64,000 bases of DNA from NCBI RefSeq assembly GCF_014645695.1, contig NZ_BMMF01000013.1, forward strand, positions 62,001 to 126,000. The letters are read 5' to 3'. This DNA comes from Salinarimonas ramus (GTDB lineage Bacteria > Pseudomonadota > Alphaproteobacteria > Rhizobiales > Beijerinckiaceae). The translations under genes and the position numbers were made by a program. The notes beneath the pieces were generated by a model. That model was not told the DNA's origin. It saw only the letters and a program-made list of their open reading frames with translations, and did not search any database. Below, piece after piece: positions 49,891 through 59,285 of this stretch (positions are counted from its first letter, which is position 1; each line of letters starts with the position of its first letter).

Positions 49891-50460
49891 TCAAGCCGCG
49901 CCGCGCTCTCTCGCGGGTCGGCCGACGCTCGGATGGGTCGCCGCGTAGAGATAGGCGGCCTCGAACGCTTCGCGCGGGACATCGGGATAGTCGTCCAGCA
50001 GGTCGTCGATCGTGTCGCCGGCCTCGATGCGCCCGAGGACGGAGCTCGCCGTGATCCGCGTCCCCTTGAGGACGGGACGCCCGCCCATCACGCCGTCAAC
50101 ACGCTCGATATAGGCATCGCGCGCCTCCGCGTAGCGCAGCGCACGGTCGACGGCATCGCTCGCGAGGGCACCGACGTCGACTGTCAGCGCCGGCGCGATC
50201 TCGATGCGGCACTCCCTCATCGCATCGAGGCGTACGGTTTCGACGTGCCTGCTCATCTGCAGCTTGTCAGCGATCGTGAGGCGACGTCCTAGAGACCGGA
50301 AGGTCGCGGCGAGAGCGACAGAGCGAATCGGAAGCATCCGCTCGGCTCGCGTGCCGGAACGCGTCGCGCTGAAGATCCGCTGCTCGAGGGCCTTCTCGAC
50401 GACGCTTCGCGGCGCGTCCGCCAGCGCGGCGACCTCGTTCACTGACAGCATGGCAGCCAC
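49891..50460 (-). CDS. DUF433 protein with N-terminal HTH-like part (antitoxin-like)
   Basis: A 189-residue protein. The C-terminal 65 residues are a DUF433 domain (GRPVLKGTRITASSVLGRI, then YPDVPREAFEAAYLYAATHP), common in antitoxins that pair with PIN-like toxins. The N-terminal part (LSVNEVAALADAPRSVVEKAL) resembles a helix-turn-helix. The GTG at 50460 has AAGGAG 6 bases upstream and is preferred over ATG 50451. No PIN-like toxin gene follows; instead the next gene is the convergent yoeB. It may be an orphan antitoxin or a regulator. Confidence 0.75.
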   Translation of the reverse strand: MAAMLSVNEVAALADAPRSVVEKALEQRIFSATRSGTRAERMLPIRSVALAATFRSLGRRLTIADKLQMSRHVETVRLDAMRECRIEIAPALTVDVGALASDAVDRALRYAEARDAYIERVDGVMGGRPVLKGTRITASSVLGRIEAGDTIDDLLDDYPDVPREAFEAAYLYAATHPSVGRPARERGAA

Positions 50461-50542
50461 TGAAAACTCCTTCCTCACGGGGGAAGAACAAACCCTAGGC
50501 CGGACGTGGGCAAGATGCCCCCGACATCCCGCCCCGAACACG

Positions 50543-50570
50543 AAAAAGGCGGCCCCCGCGGGGACCGCCT
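50543..50570 (-). terminator. Rho-independent terminator of rplM-rpsI
   Basis: On the minus strand a 12-bp GC-rich stem (AGGCGGTCCCCG with CGGGGGCCGCCT, one T-G pair) is followed by TTTTT. It lies 35 bases past the rpsI stop and before the divergent DUF433 promoter. Confidence 0.9.
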
Positions 50571-50605
50571 CTTCCACGTCTCGGCAAAACAGCCTCGTCG
50601 CGCGA

Positions 50606-51085
50606 TCAGCGCTTCGAGAACTGGAAGGAGCGGCGGGCCTTGGCCTTGCCGTACTTCTTGCGCTCGACCACGCGGGAGTCGCGGGTGAGGAAGCCGTTCT
50701 TCTTGAGGATGCCGCGCAGCTCGGGCTCGTAGTGCGTCAGCGCCTTCGACAGGCCGTGGCGCACGGCGCCGGCCTGGCCGGAGAGACCGCCGCCCATCAC
50801 CGTGACGGTGATGTCGTACTGGTCGACGCGGTTCGTCAGCTGGAGCGGCTGGTTGAGGATCATCCGCAGGACCGGGCGCGCGAAATAGGTCTCGAGCGGA
50901 CGGGCGTTGACGGAGATCTTGCCGGTGCCGGGGCGGATCCAGACGCGAGCGATGGCGTCCTTGCGCTTGCCGGTGGCATAGGCGCGGCCGTGGGCGTCGA
51001 GCTTCTGGACGTGGACCGGGGCGTCCTCGGTCGGGGTCGTCGTCTGCGCCTGGCCGAGATCGGAGAGGGACTGCAGGGTCGCCAT
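50606..51085 (-). CDS. rpsI: Ribosomal protein S9 (uS9)
   Basis: A 159-residue small-subunit protein. An alphaproteobacterial N-terminal extension of about 35 residues precedes the conserved part, which reads [20 protein letters not shown], then [19 protein letters not shown], and ends in the basic tail [17 protein letters not shown] that reaches the tRNA in the P site. It is the second gene after rplM, with a 2-bp gap, and ends with a strong terminator. Confidence 0.98.
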   Translation of the reverse strand: MATLQSLSDLGQAQTTTPTEDAPVHVQKLDAHGRAYATGKRKDAIARVWIRPGTGKISVNARPLETYFARPVLRMILNQPLQLTNRVDQYDITVTVMGGGLSGQAGAVRHGLSKALTHYEPELRGILKKNGFLTRDSRVVERKKYGKAKARRSFQFSKR

Positions 51086-51087
51086 CG

Positions 51088-51549
51088 TCAGATCCTCACG
51101 TTCTTGGAGTTCATCGCCGCGACGTCGAGCGCCTCGGGCTGCTGCGCCTCGTGGGGATGCTCCGTGCCCGGGTAGACCCGCAGGTTGCCCATGATCTTGC
51201 GGAAGAGCGGGCCGCGCGGGAGCATGCGCTCCACGGCCTTCTCGACGACGCGCTCGGGGAAGCGGCCCTCGAGGATCGAGCGCGCGGTGCGCTCCTTGAT
51301 GCCGCCCGGATGGCCGGTGTGGTGGTAGTACACCTTCTGCTCGCGCTTGCGGCCGGTGAACTTCACCTTGTCGGCATTGATGACGATGACGTTGTCGCCG
51401 CAATCGACGTGGGGCGTGTACGACGGCTTGTGCTTGCCGCGCAGGCGCATCGCCACGATCGAGGCGAGACGGCCCACGACGAGGCCCTCCGCATCGATCA
51501 CGACCCACTTCTTCTCGACGTCGGCGGGCTTCAGCGAAAAGGTCTTCAT
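51088..51549 (-). CDS. rplM: Ribosomal protein L13 (uL13)
   Basis: A 153-residue large-subunit protein with [20 protein letters not shown]-type start (landmark [18 protein letters not shown]), the middle [19 protein letters not shown] and [15 protein letters not shown], and the late [19 protein letters not shown]. It opens the rplM-rpsI operon, with promoter and leader hairpin upstream; L13 controls this operon in E. coli by binding its own mRNA. Confidence 0.98.
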   Translation of the reverse strand: MKTFSLKPADVEKKWVVIDAEGLVVGRLASIVAMRLRGKHKPSYTPHVDCGDNVIVINADKVKFTGRKREQKVYYHHTGHPGGIKERTARSILEGRFPERVVEKAVERMLPRGPLFRKIMGNLRVYPGTEHPHEAQQPEALDVAAMNSKNVRI

Positions 51550-51598
51550 CGCGCTGTGTCCCTGGTTGGAGCCGCGAAGGCCCCCTGCGAAACGAGAA

Positions 51599-51620
51599 GC
51601 CGCCGGGCGGACCCGGCGGC
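51599..51620 (-). promoter_or_regulatory. Leader hairpin of rplM-rpsI mRNA
   Basis: A perfect 9-bp stem GCCGCCGGG/CCCGGCGGC with a four-base loop starts about 4 bases after the predicted transcription start and about 50 bases before the rplM ATG. It is followed on the minus strand by TTCTCGTTTC, so it might also end transcripts from pbpC upstream. Either an autoregulatory leader or a terminator is possible. Confidence 0.5.
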
Positions 51621-51630
51621 AGCTGGCGTG

Positions 51631-51659
51631 TCTCTATGCGCGAAAGGCGCGAGGGTCAA
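51631..51659 (-). promoter_or_regulatory. Predicted sigma-70 promoter of rplM-rpsI
   Basis: -35 TTGACC, 17-base spacer, -10 TAGAGA on the minus strand, with the transcription start near 51624. The -35 box is preceded by C, as in many alphaproteobacterial CTTGAC promoters. Confidence 0.65.
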
Positions 51660-51756
51660 GCCCTTTCGCGCGGAAACGACCGGCCGGAGCCCTTGCCATG
51701 CAAGGGATCGAGCGATGCGTACCAGGATACCGTCGCGCGCGTACCCCGATACCACA

Positions 51757-53871
51757 TCACTCCAGCCGCACCGAGACGCTGTCCGTCTCCCCTGCCGCGT
51801 CGATCACCGTGATGCGCGCGAAACCGGCGCCGTCGGGGCGCCAGGCGGCCTCGCGGCGAAGGCTCGCCTCGCCCACGGGCACGCCGTTCACGAGCCAGGT
51901 GAGCGGCAGCGCCCCGCCCTGTGCCTTGAGCGCGAGGCGGCTCTCGCGTGCGCCGTCGGCGGCGACGAGGCCGAGATCGACCCGCGAGCCGTCCGGCGGG
52001 AAGGCGATGGCGAGGCGCGCGATCGCCGTCGCCTCGATGGTCTTGGGCCGATCCTGCCGGATGTGGCGCAGCGGCGGCGGCAGGCCGGCGGTGGACGTGA
52101 TCAGCGCATGGGCCGGCACGGGAAGCGCGCTCGGCTCGCGGCCGGTGCGGGCATAGGCGTCGAAGAGGAGCGGGGCCGCGGCGTTGCGCCCGGTCAGCCC
52201 CGGCGTCGCGCCACCGTCCGCGCGCCCGACCCAGACGGCGATCGTCAGGTCGCGATCGAAGCCGATCGCCCAGGCGTCGCGGAAGCCGTAGGACGTGCCG
52301 GTCTTGTAGGCGATGCGTCCGCCGAGCGCGCCCTCGGGCGCCGGCGCGCCGCGCAGGACGTCGAACACGTACCAGGCGGCCACGGGATCGGCGACGGCCA
52401 TGGGCGCCGGGTCCGCCGGGACGGGCGCCTCGCCGGCGCGGGTGACGAGCGCCGGCGCGGGCCCGCCGCGGGCGAGGCCGGCATAGAGGCGCGCCACGTC
52501 CGTGAGCGTGATGCCCAGCCCGCCGAGACCCACCGCGAGCCCCGGCGCGGTCTCCCGCGGGACCACAACTCCCGCGCCCGCCTGCCGCAGCCGCGCGACG
52601 AAGCGCGCGGGCCCGATCTCGGAGAGCAGCGCCACCGCGGGCACGTTGAGCGATTCCTGCAGCGCCCGTCGCGCGGTGACGGCGCCCTGATAGCCGAGAT
52701 CGAAATTCTCCGGCGCGTAGATGCCGTAGCGGACGGGCCGGTCCTCCAGGATCGTCTCGGGATGGGCGAGCCCGGTCTCGAAGGCGAGCGCATAGATGAA
52801 GGGCTTGAGCGCCGAGCCCGGCGAGCGCACCGCTCGCGTCATGTCGATGGCGCCGCGGCGGGAATGGTCGAGGTAGCCGGCCGAGCCGACATGGGCGAGG
52901 ACGGCGCCGGTCCGGTTCTCGACGACCAGCACCGCCGCCGACAATCCCGTCCCCAACCGCGCGACCCGTGCCGTCACGAGCTCTTCCAGCGCGACCTGCA
53001 GCCCGCCGTCGATGGCGAGGCGATGCATCACGGCCTGCGGCCGCTCGCCGACGGCGATGTCCGCCGCATGAGCCGCGATCATGGGGAAGTCGACGCGCGC
53101 CTCCGGCACGGGCTCGCGCGCCGCCATCTCGCGCTCGCGCGCGCTCAGGATCCCGGCCGCGAGCGCCCGGTCGAGCACGCGCTCGCGGGCGGCGCGGGCG
53201 ATCTGCGGGAAGCGGTCCGGCCGGCGGGTCTCCGGGCTCTGCGGCAGGGCGACGAGGAGCGCCGCCTGCGCGTGCGAGAGCCGCTTCGGCTCACGCCCGA
53301 AATAGGCGAGGCTCGCCGCGCGCACGCCTTCGAGATTGCCGCCGTAGGGCGCCAGAGCGAGGTAGAGCCGCAGGATCTCGTCCTTGGTCAGGTCGGCTTC
53401 GAGGGTCCGCGCCCGCACGATCTGGCGCAGCTTCGCGGCGAGGCTGCGCTCCGCTCGCGGCTCGACGAGACGCGCGACCTGCATCGTCAGCGTCGACCCG
53501 CCCGACACGATCTCGCCATTCGCCACGAGCTGCCCGGCCGCACGGGCGAGCGCCAGGAGATCGACGCCGCCGTGCTCGCGAAAACGCTTGTCCTCGTAGG
53601 CGAGGAGCATGGCGAGGAAGGTCGGGTCGACGTCCTCGACACCCACCGGCAGCCGCCAGCGCCCCTCACCGGTGGCGTATGCCCGAAGGAGATCCCCCTC
53701 CCGGTCGAGCACCACGACGGAGCGCGCCTGCGCGGGCCCGAGGTCGAGGGGACCGAGCGAGGCGGCGTAGTCGCGGTAGAGGAGGTAGGCGGCGAGCGTC
53801 GTCGCGAGGGCGAGGATACAGAGGGCGCCCGATGCGACGCGAACTACCCGCCACGGGAATGGCCGGTTCAC
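51757..53871 (-). CDS. pbpC: Penicillin-binding protein 1C (transglycosylase/transpeptidase)
   Basis: A 704-residue bifunctional PBP of class A. It has one N-terminal TM anchor (about residues 13-31), a GT51 domain with the catalytic Glu93 in AYEDKRFREHGGVD and the GGSTLTMQ motif, then a transpeptidase with Ser353-x-x-Lys356 (SALK), SLN and YKTGTS, and a C-terminal BiPBP_C domain of about 90 residues. It builds or repairs peptidoglycan in the periplasm. It lies 7 bp after the alpha-2-macroglobulin gene on the same strand, the arrangement seen for pbpC and yfhM in enterobacteria, where the pair is thought to protect the cell wall from host or rival proteases. Confidence 0.94.
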   Translation of the reverse strand: MNRPFPWRVVRVASGALCILALATTLAAYLLYRDYAASLGPLDLGPAQARSVVVLDREGDLLRAYATGEGRWRLPVGVEDVDPTFLAMLLAYEDKRFREHGGVDLLALARAAGQLVANGEIVSGGSTLTMQVARLVEPRAERSLAAKLRQIVRARTLEADLTKDEILRLYLALAPYGGNLEGVRAASLAYFGREPKRLSHAQAALLVALPQSPETRRPDRFPQIARAARERVLDRALAAGILSAREREMAAREPVPEARVDFPMIAAHAADIAVGERPQAVMHRLAIDGGLQVALEELVTARVARLGTGLSAAVLVVENRTGAVLAHVGSAGYLDHSRRGAIDMTRAVRSPGSALKPFIYALAFETGLAHPETILEDRPVRYGIYAPENFDLGYQGAVTARRALQESLNVPAVALLSEIGPARFVARLRQAGAGVVVPRETAPGLAVGLGGLGITLTDVARLYAGLARGGPAPALVTRAGEAPVPADPAPMAVADPVAAWYVFDVLRGAPAPEGALGGRIAYKTGTSYGFRDAWAIGFDRDLTIAVWVGRADGGATPGLTGRNAAAPLLFDAYARTGREPSALPVPAHALITSTAGLPPPLRHIRQDRPKTIEATAIARLAIAFPPDGSRVDLGLVAADGARESRLALKAQGGALPLTWLVNGVPVGEASLRREAAWRPDGAGFARITVIDAAGETDSVSVRLE

Positions 53872-53878
53872 CCTCCCC

Positions 53879-56800
53879 TCACCGTGCCGGCACGACCGTC
53901 ACCGTGCCGGCGCCCGTGCGGCCGAAGCGTTCGGGACGATACATGTCCTCGGCGCTCGCCGGCGGATGCAGGTAGGTGCCGGGCGCCACCGTGCGCACGA
54001 CGTAGGCGAGGCGCAGCGAGCCGACCGCGCTGCCCAGCGAATCGAAGGCCGCGACGAAACGATCGTCCCGGAACTCGGCCCGGTCCGGCGGGCGATCCTG
54101 GCTGAGCCAGGGCAGCGCGGCGACCTCGCTGCCCGTGACGAGGGCGGGGTTGTCGATCTCGAAGCCCGCCGGCAGCCGGTCGACGACGAGAAGACGCCCG
54201 GCATCGTCCGTGGTCTCGACGACGTCGAGCACGGTGACGAGGCGCGTGTTCTGCACGACCCGCGTCGGGTCGACCGGGTTGCCCTCGAGGTCGAAATAGC
54301 TGCGCGCGATCTCGAAGCCCTGCGACAGCGCCGGCTCCACGGAGAACGGGTTGCCGGTCACCGTGATCGCCACCTCGACGCCGCTGGCGCCGTCGTTGCG
54401 GATCGAGACGCCGCCGCCCGCCAGCGCGCCGGCGTCGAAGCCGTCGTAGAGCGGGCCGGTGAGCGTCTCGCCGGAGACGTCGAGGACGATGCTCTCGGCC
54501 TCCTCCGCGACGCTGCGCGCGGCGACCGCCAGCCAGGCCATCTCCTGCGTGGACAGAGCGCCGCTCCGCGCGCTCTCCTCGTCGATGGTGCCGGCGAGGC
54601 GCTTGACGGCGCCCTGCCCCACGTCCGCCTCGCCGACGAGGGCGAGAATGCCGGCCGCGTCGCGCAGGCGCGATCCGTAATCCGCGCGCCAGCCGCGGCC
54701 ACGGGTCTCGTCCGCGGCGAGCCGCGTCAAAGCCGCGCCGAAGGCGGTCTCGGCGCGCGCGGTGTCGCCGAGGAGCGCGAGGCCGGCGCCGATCTGGGCG
54801 CGGGCGAGCGGCGTCTCGAAGGCGTCGATCCGCGCGTCCGCGAGATAGCGCAGGTCGCCCATCACCGGCCGGCCGTTGCGGGCCAGCACGTAGGCGGCGT
54901 AGGCGAGGGCCGCGCCGTCGTCACCCTCGACCTCGGTCGTGTTGGCGACGTGGTTGCGCAGCCGCTCCAGAGCGCGGTCGAGCGCCGCCTGCGGCGCCTC
55001 GAAGCCCTCCTCCCGCGCGCGGGTGAGGAAATCCGCGGCGTAGGCGGTAAGCCAAAGATCGTCGTAGCTCGACGCCGACCAGAGGCCGAACGAGCCCGAC
55101 GCCGTCTGCCGGCCGAGCACCTGCGCGACGACCGAGCGGATGGTCTCCTCGCGATCGCGCGGGAGCTCGAGCGCCTCGGGCCCGACGAGCGCCCCGGCAT
55201 AAAGGAGCGGCAGCGCCTGGGAGACGAGCTGCTCCGTGCAGCCGTAGGGGTAGCGCTGCAGCGCCTGGATCATGCCGGGCGGATCGAGGCGCCCGATCGG
55301 CGTCACCGCGACGCTGACGAGCCCCGTGCCCGGCTGGATGTCGGCCAGGAGATCGTCGGTGATCCTGAGCGACGCACCGGGCGCGAGCCGCGCGATCTCG
55401 CGACGCACGACGCCCTCGGTCCCCGGCGCCACCGGCACCGCGACCTCCTGCGTCAGCGACAGGCCGTCGGGGCCCGTGAGCGTGACGGAGACGCCCGCAT
55501 CGCCCGGAGCCCCTGCGACGAGCGGGAACGACGCCTCGGCGTTCGCGCCCTCCCCGAGCATCACGTCGACGAGGCGCTCGCCGATGGCGATGTCGAGGGA
55601 TCCGAGCGGCAGGGCCTCCAGCGTGTAGCGACCGGCCGGGCCGGAGACGTTGTCGAGGCGAACGTGCAGCCGGCTCTCGTCCTCGGCATTGAGGAAGCGC
55701 GGCGCCGTCGCCGCCACGACCACGGGGTCGCGCACGAGGACGTCGACGGTAGCGTCGCCGACCTTGCCCGCGGACCAGGCGACGCCTATCACGCGCACCG
55801 TGCCGTTGAAGGCGGGGATGGCGAACGTCATCTCCGCCGTGCCGTCCGGCCCCACCTCGACGATGCCGGAATGCAGCGCCAGCGGCGGCTGGTCGGGCGG
55901 CGGGGCGGCGAGGCCCGCGGGCGCGGAATCGCCGCCCGAGCGGATGGCGCCGCGGGTGCCCTGCATGCCGTCGATCAGGTAGCCGTAGAGGTCGCGCACC
56001 TCCGCCCCGAGCCGCTTCTGCCCGAGGAAGTGCTCGGTCGCGTCCGGCGCCTCGTAGTTCGTGAGCGCGAGGATGCCGACGTCGACCGCCGCGAGGGTCA
56101 CGAAGGCCCGCTCGCCCGGCGCGAGGTTCGCGAGCCGCACTGGAATGGTGAGGTCGCCGCGCGGGCGGATCTCGTCGGGCGGCGAGAGGGTCATGGCGAG
56201 ATCGCGCGCCGCCCGGTCCACGCCGAACCAGGCGAGCCCCATGGCGCGCCCCGGCTGGCGCCGCGCCGTCGCGTCGAGCGGACGGTGCGCGATGGCGACG
56301 AGGTAGGCGCCGGCGCCCCATTCCTCCGAGACGGTTAGCTCGGCGCGCGTCCCCCGCCCCGTCACCGGGATGGTCTCCAACGCGTGGACCCGGTCGGAGA
56401 CGATCGCGATCGTCGCCTCGCCCTCGAAGGCGGCGTCGATCGTGGCGACGAGCGTGTCGCCGGCCGCGTAGTCCGCGCGGTCGAGGGTGAGCGGCAGGAG
56501 GTCGGGCGCGCGCGCCGTGGCGTCGCCGGACCAGCCGACGTCGAAGCCGAGGCTGGTCGGCGCCACGGCCGGATCGGCGGCAACGACCTCGAGGCGATGC
56601 GCGCCCCAGGAGACGGGCGCCTCGATCCGCGCCGGCGCGTCGGGAGACAAAGCGATCGTCCCGCTCGCGATGCGCTCGGTGGTGGTCACCGGCTCGAAGC
56701 CCCATTGGCCTCCGGTCTGGTACCATTGATAGCGCCGCTCGACCTTCAGCAGGCTCCACTGCGCCTCGCCGGCGAGGCGCGAGCCGTCGGGGCGGGCAGC

Positions 56801-59098
56801 GACGACGTCGAAGGCCGCGACGTCGCCTTCGGCGAGATCGGTTTCCAGCGCCTTCACGCCGATGACCGGCGCCTGCGGCAGGATCGGGAGCGTGACGCTG
56901 CGGGCGACGGCCCGACCGCCGGCCTCGGCGACGCGCAGCGTGATCTCCGCGGAGAGCGGGCGCGCGGCGGCCGGCGCGGGGACGGACACGGCGATCGTCG
57001 CCGTGCCGTCGGCGCCGGTGCGGCTTTCCTCCGGCAGCGCCGCGTATGCGCCTTCCACCGGCTCGTCCGTGAGGCCGACGACGTAGCCCGCGAGCCCCGG
57101 CACGGCGCTCTCCTGTGCCGCGGAGACGGAGACCTCGCCGGAAACGACGAGGTCGACGCCGGGCGCGCCGAACAGGTAGCGCGCGGAAAGGTCGATCTCG
57201 GCGCGCGCACCGGGAGCGATGGCGGGCGCCCGCGGCGTCAGGTCGAGCGCGATGCGCTCGGGCACGTAATCCTCGACGAGGAAGACGGTGTCGCCGATCG
57301 CCTGCCCCTCCGGGTCGACGTGGGCGCTCACCCGCCAGGTGCCGGGCATGGCGTCGGGCAGCAGCGGCAGCGTGTGGACGCGCCCGCCCTCGCCCTCGTC
57401 GCGCGTGAGGATGCGTGCGTGCTCGATTCCGTCGGGACGGCGCACGATCAGCGTCAGCGGCACGGCCGGGACGGCACGCGCCTGCGCGTCGCGCAAGACG
57501 GCGGTGAGGTGCACCTCCTCTCCGGAGCGGTAGACGCCGCGTTCGGGGAAGAGCATGGCGTCGAGCGCGCCGGTGGCTGGGCGACCGGCGACGCCGCGAT
57601 CGGTGAGGTCGAAGGGCGCCTGGCCGAGATCGAGGAAGCCGTAATCGCCGCCGACCTGCGCCGTGACCATGCCGGCGCCGAGCCCCTCCTCGCCGCGGGC
57701 GAGACCCGGATCGAAGCGCACGTAGCCGCTCTCGTCCGTGGCGCTCTCGCCCAGCACCTCGTTGTTTCGCGCCACCAGCGCGACCGATGCGCCGGCGATG
57801 GGCTCGGCGGTCGCGAGCGAGCGCAGGAGCACGTGCACGCCGTCGCTCGCCGAGAAGGCGGTGAGCCCGATGTCGGAGACGACGAACCATTGCGTCGCCC
57901 GCGGCCCCCAGTCGTTCTGAGGCTCGACGCTGGCGTCCGCGCGGGCCGTCATCACGTAGACGCCCGGCTCAAGCGCGCCGACCGCCTCCGAGACCGGGAA
58001 GGCGGTGACGACGTCGACGTTGCGCTCCATGGCGACGTCGAGGGTGCCCGACCAGATCGGGGCGCCACGCTCGGCCGCGATCTCCTCCTCGGTCCAGCTC
58101 GCGATCTGGTCGAGGAAGTCGCCGCCTCGCAGCGTCGGCAGGAGGTTGCGGTCGCCGATCCGGTAGATCGCGACGGCCACCTCATCCGTGTTCGTGGAGA
58201 CGACGGGGATGCCCTCCTGGCCGAGCCGCGGGAGGACGTAGTTTCGCCCGGTGAAGCGCGCCTGGGGCGCGCGATCGCGGATGTAGACCTCGTAGTCGCC
58301 CGCGCGCTCCAGCACCTCGTCAACCGTCGAGGGGATGCCCGGGCGCAGCACGATGGCGTAGCGCTCGCCGTGGACGAGCCCGTCGACGCAGGCCTCGTTG
58401 CCCTCGCTCGTCACCGCGAACCCGCTCGCGCCGGCGACGGCGACATACGGCGTCAGGTCGACCCGCGGCGTCAGCGGCTCGGAGAACACGAAGCACACCC
58501 GCGGGCTCGGCGTGTCCGATTCGACGCGGTAGTCGAGGATACGAAAGCCGTATCGCGTACGCAGGTCGTCGTGCACGGCCTGGACCCGGGCATCGGCGCG
58601 GGTGGCGAGGCTCGCCTTGTAGGCGGTGAGCGCATCGCGCCACATCTCGCGCGCGGCGAAGGCCTCGCCCAGCGCGGCCAGCGCGTCCGCCGCCTCCGTC
58701 GCGTTCTCCGCGTGGCCGTAGGCGATGTAGGCGGCGACGGTGGCGCGCTCCTGCATCTGCCAGCGCTCGCTCCAATCCTGATAGGGGATGGCGAGCGCGG
58801 CGCGGGCGTAGGAGGACCAGAGCGTATAGCTCTCCGGGTTGACCCGGATCGCCTCGGCGAAGCGCCAGGCGGCGTCGCGCGGCGCGCCGCTCTCGAGGAA
58901 GGCGCGACCCTCGCGCAGCAGGTCGAGGCTCGCGCGGTCCGGACGCGGCGTCTCGTCCGCGATCTGCGCCTCGACCTGCCGCGTCATGGCGGCGAGCGCC
59001 TCGTTCTCGTAGGTGCGCCCCTGCGCCGATGCGGGCAGCGCCGCGAGGCAGGCGAGGACGAAGGCGAGGAGGATACGGACGAGCGCGTGCGGCGTCAT
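53879..59098 (-). CDS. Bacterial alpha-2-macroglobulin (protease trap)
   Basis: A 1739-residue exported protein with a Sec signal (ending LAALPASA-Q). MG-like beta domains fill the first two thirds. The thioester motif GCTEQ (Cys1287) lies in the C-terminal alpha-alpha barrel, and a receptor-like domain ends the protein. When the bait region is cut, the thioester would bind the attacking protease. Unlike E. coli YfhM, the signal has no lipobox Cys right at the cleavage site, so it is predicted to be soluble in the periplasm. It is the first gene of an operon with pbpC (7 bp gap). Confidence 0.93.
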   Translation of the reverse strand: MTPHALVRILLAFVLACLAALPASAQGRTYENEALAAMTRQVEAQIADETPRPDRASLDLLREGRAFLESGAPRDAAWRFAEAIRVNPESYTLWSSYARAALAIPYQDWSERWQMQERATVAAYIAYGHAENATEAADALAALGEAFAAREMWRDALTAYKASLATRADARVQAVHDDLRTRYGFRILDYRVESDTPSPRVCFVFSEPLTPRVDLTPYVAVAGASGFAVTSEGNEACVDGLVHGERYAIVLRPGIPSTVDEVLERAGDYEVYIRDRAPQARFTGRNYVLPRLGQEGIPVVSTNTDEVAVAIYRIGDRNLLPTLRGGDFLDQIASWTEEEIAAERGAPIWSGTLDVAMERNVDVVTAFPVSEAVGALEPGVYVMTARADASVEPQNDWGPRATQWFVVSDIGLTAFSASDGVHVLLRSLATAEPIAGASVALVARNNEVLGESATDESGYVRFDPGLARGEEGLGAGMVTAQVGGDYGFLDLGQAPFDLTDRGVAGRPATGALDAMLFPERGVYRSGEEVHLTAVLRDAQARAVPAVPLTLIVRRPDGIEHARILTRDEGEGGRVHTLPLLPDAMPGTWRVSAHVDPEGQAIGDTVFLVEDYVPERIALDLTPRAPAIAPGARAEIDLSARYLFGAPGVDLVVSGEVSVSAAQESAVPGLAGYVVGLTDEPVEGAYAALPEESRTGADGTATIAVSVPAPAAARPLSAEITLRVAEAGGRAVARSVTLPILPQAPVIGVKALETDLAEGDVAAFDVVAARPDGSRLAGEAQWSLLKVERRYQWYQTGGQWGFEPVTTTERIASGTIALSPDAPARIEAPVSWGAHRLEVVAADPAVAPTSLGFDVGWSGDATARAPDLLPLTLDRADYAAGDTLVATIDAAFEGEATIAIVSDRVHALETIPVTGRGTRAELTVSEEWGAGAYLVAIAHRPLDATARRQPGRAMGLAWFGVDRAARDLAMTLSPPDEIRPRGDLTIPVRLANLAPGERAFVTLAAVDVGILALTNYEAPDATEHFLGQKRLGAEVRDLYGYLIDGMQGTRGAIRSGGDSAPAGLAAPPPDQPPLALHSGIVEVGPDGTAEMTFAIPAFNGTVRVIGVAWSAGKVGDATVDVLVRDPVVVAATAPRFLNAEDESRLHVRLDNVSGPAGRYTLEALPLGSLDIAIGERLVDVMLGEGANAEASFPLVAGAPGDAGVSVTLTGPDGLSLTQEVAVPVAPGTEGVVRREIARLAPGASLRITDDLLADIQPGTGLVSVAVTPIGRLDPPGMIQALQRYPYGCTEQLVSQALPLLYAGALVGPEALELPRDREETIRSVVAQVLGRQTASGSFGLWSASSYDDLWLTAYAADFLTRAREEGFEAPQAALDRALERLRNHVANTTEVEGDDGAALAYAAYVLARNGRPVMGDLRYLADARIDAFETPLARAQIGAGLALLGDTARAETAFGAALTRLAADETRGRGWRADYGSRLRDAAGILALVGEADVGQGAVKRLAGTIDEESARSGALSTQEMAWLAVAARSVAEEAESIVLDVSGETLTGPLYDGFDAGALAGGGVSIRNDGASGVEVAITVTGNPFSVEPALSQGFEIARSYFDLEGNPVDPTRVVQNTRLVTVLDVVETTDDAGRLLVVDRLPAGFEIDNPALVTGSEVAALPWLSQDRPPDRAEFRDDRFVAAFDSLGSAVGSLRLAYVVRTVAPGTYLHPPASAEDMYRPERFGRTGAGTVTVVPAR

Positions 59099-59285
59099 GG
59101 CGAGCCTCGGGACGCTGGAGATCGCGCGACCTTAGCAGCGCCCGAGCCCACCCGGGAGCGGATGCGCATTCATCCGGATGCTGCCGGCTCTCACGGGGCA
59201 GCCGAGCGTGGCCGCTTGCCCGGTCGGAGATTGCACCATACCAATGGTGCCCTGGCTGGGCGTCGGACACGAAAGGTCGGCACGC

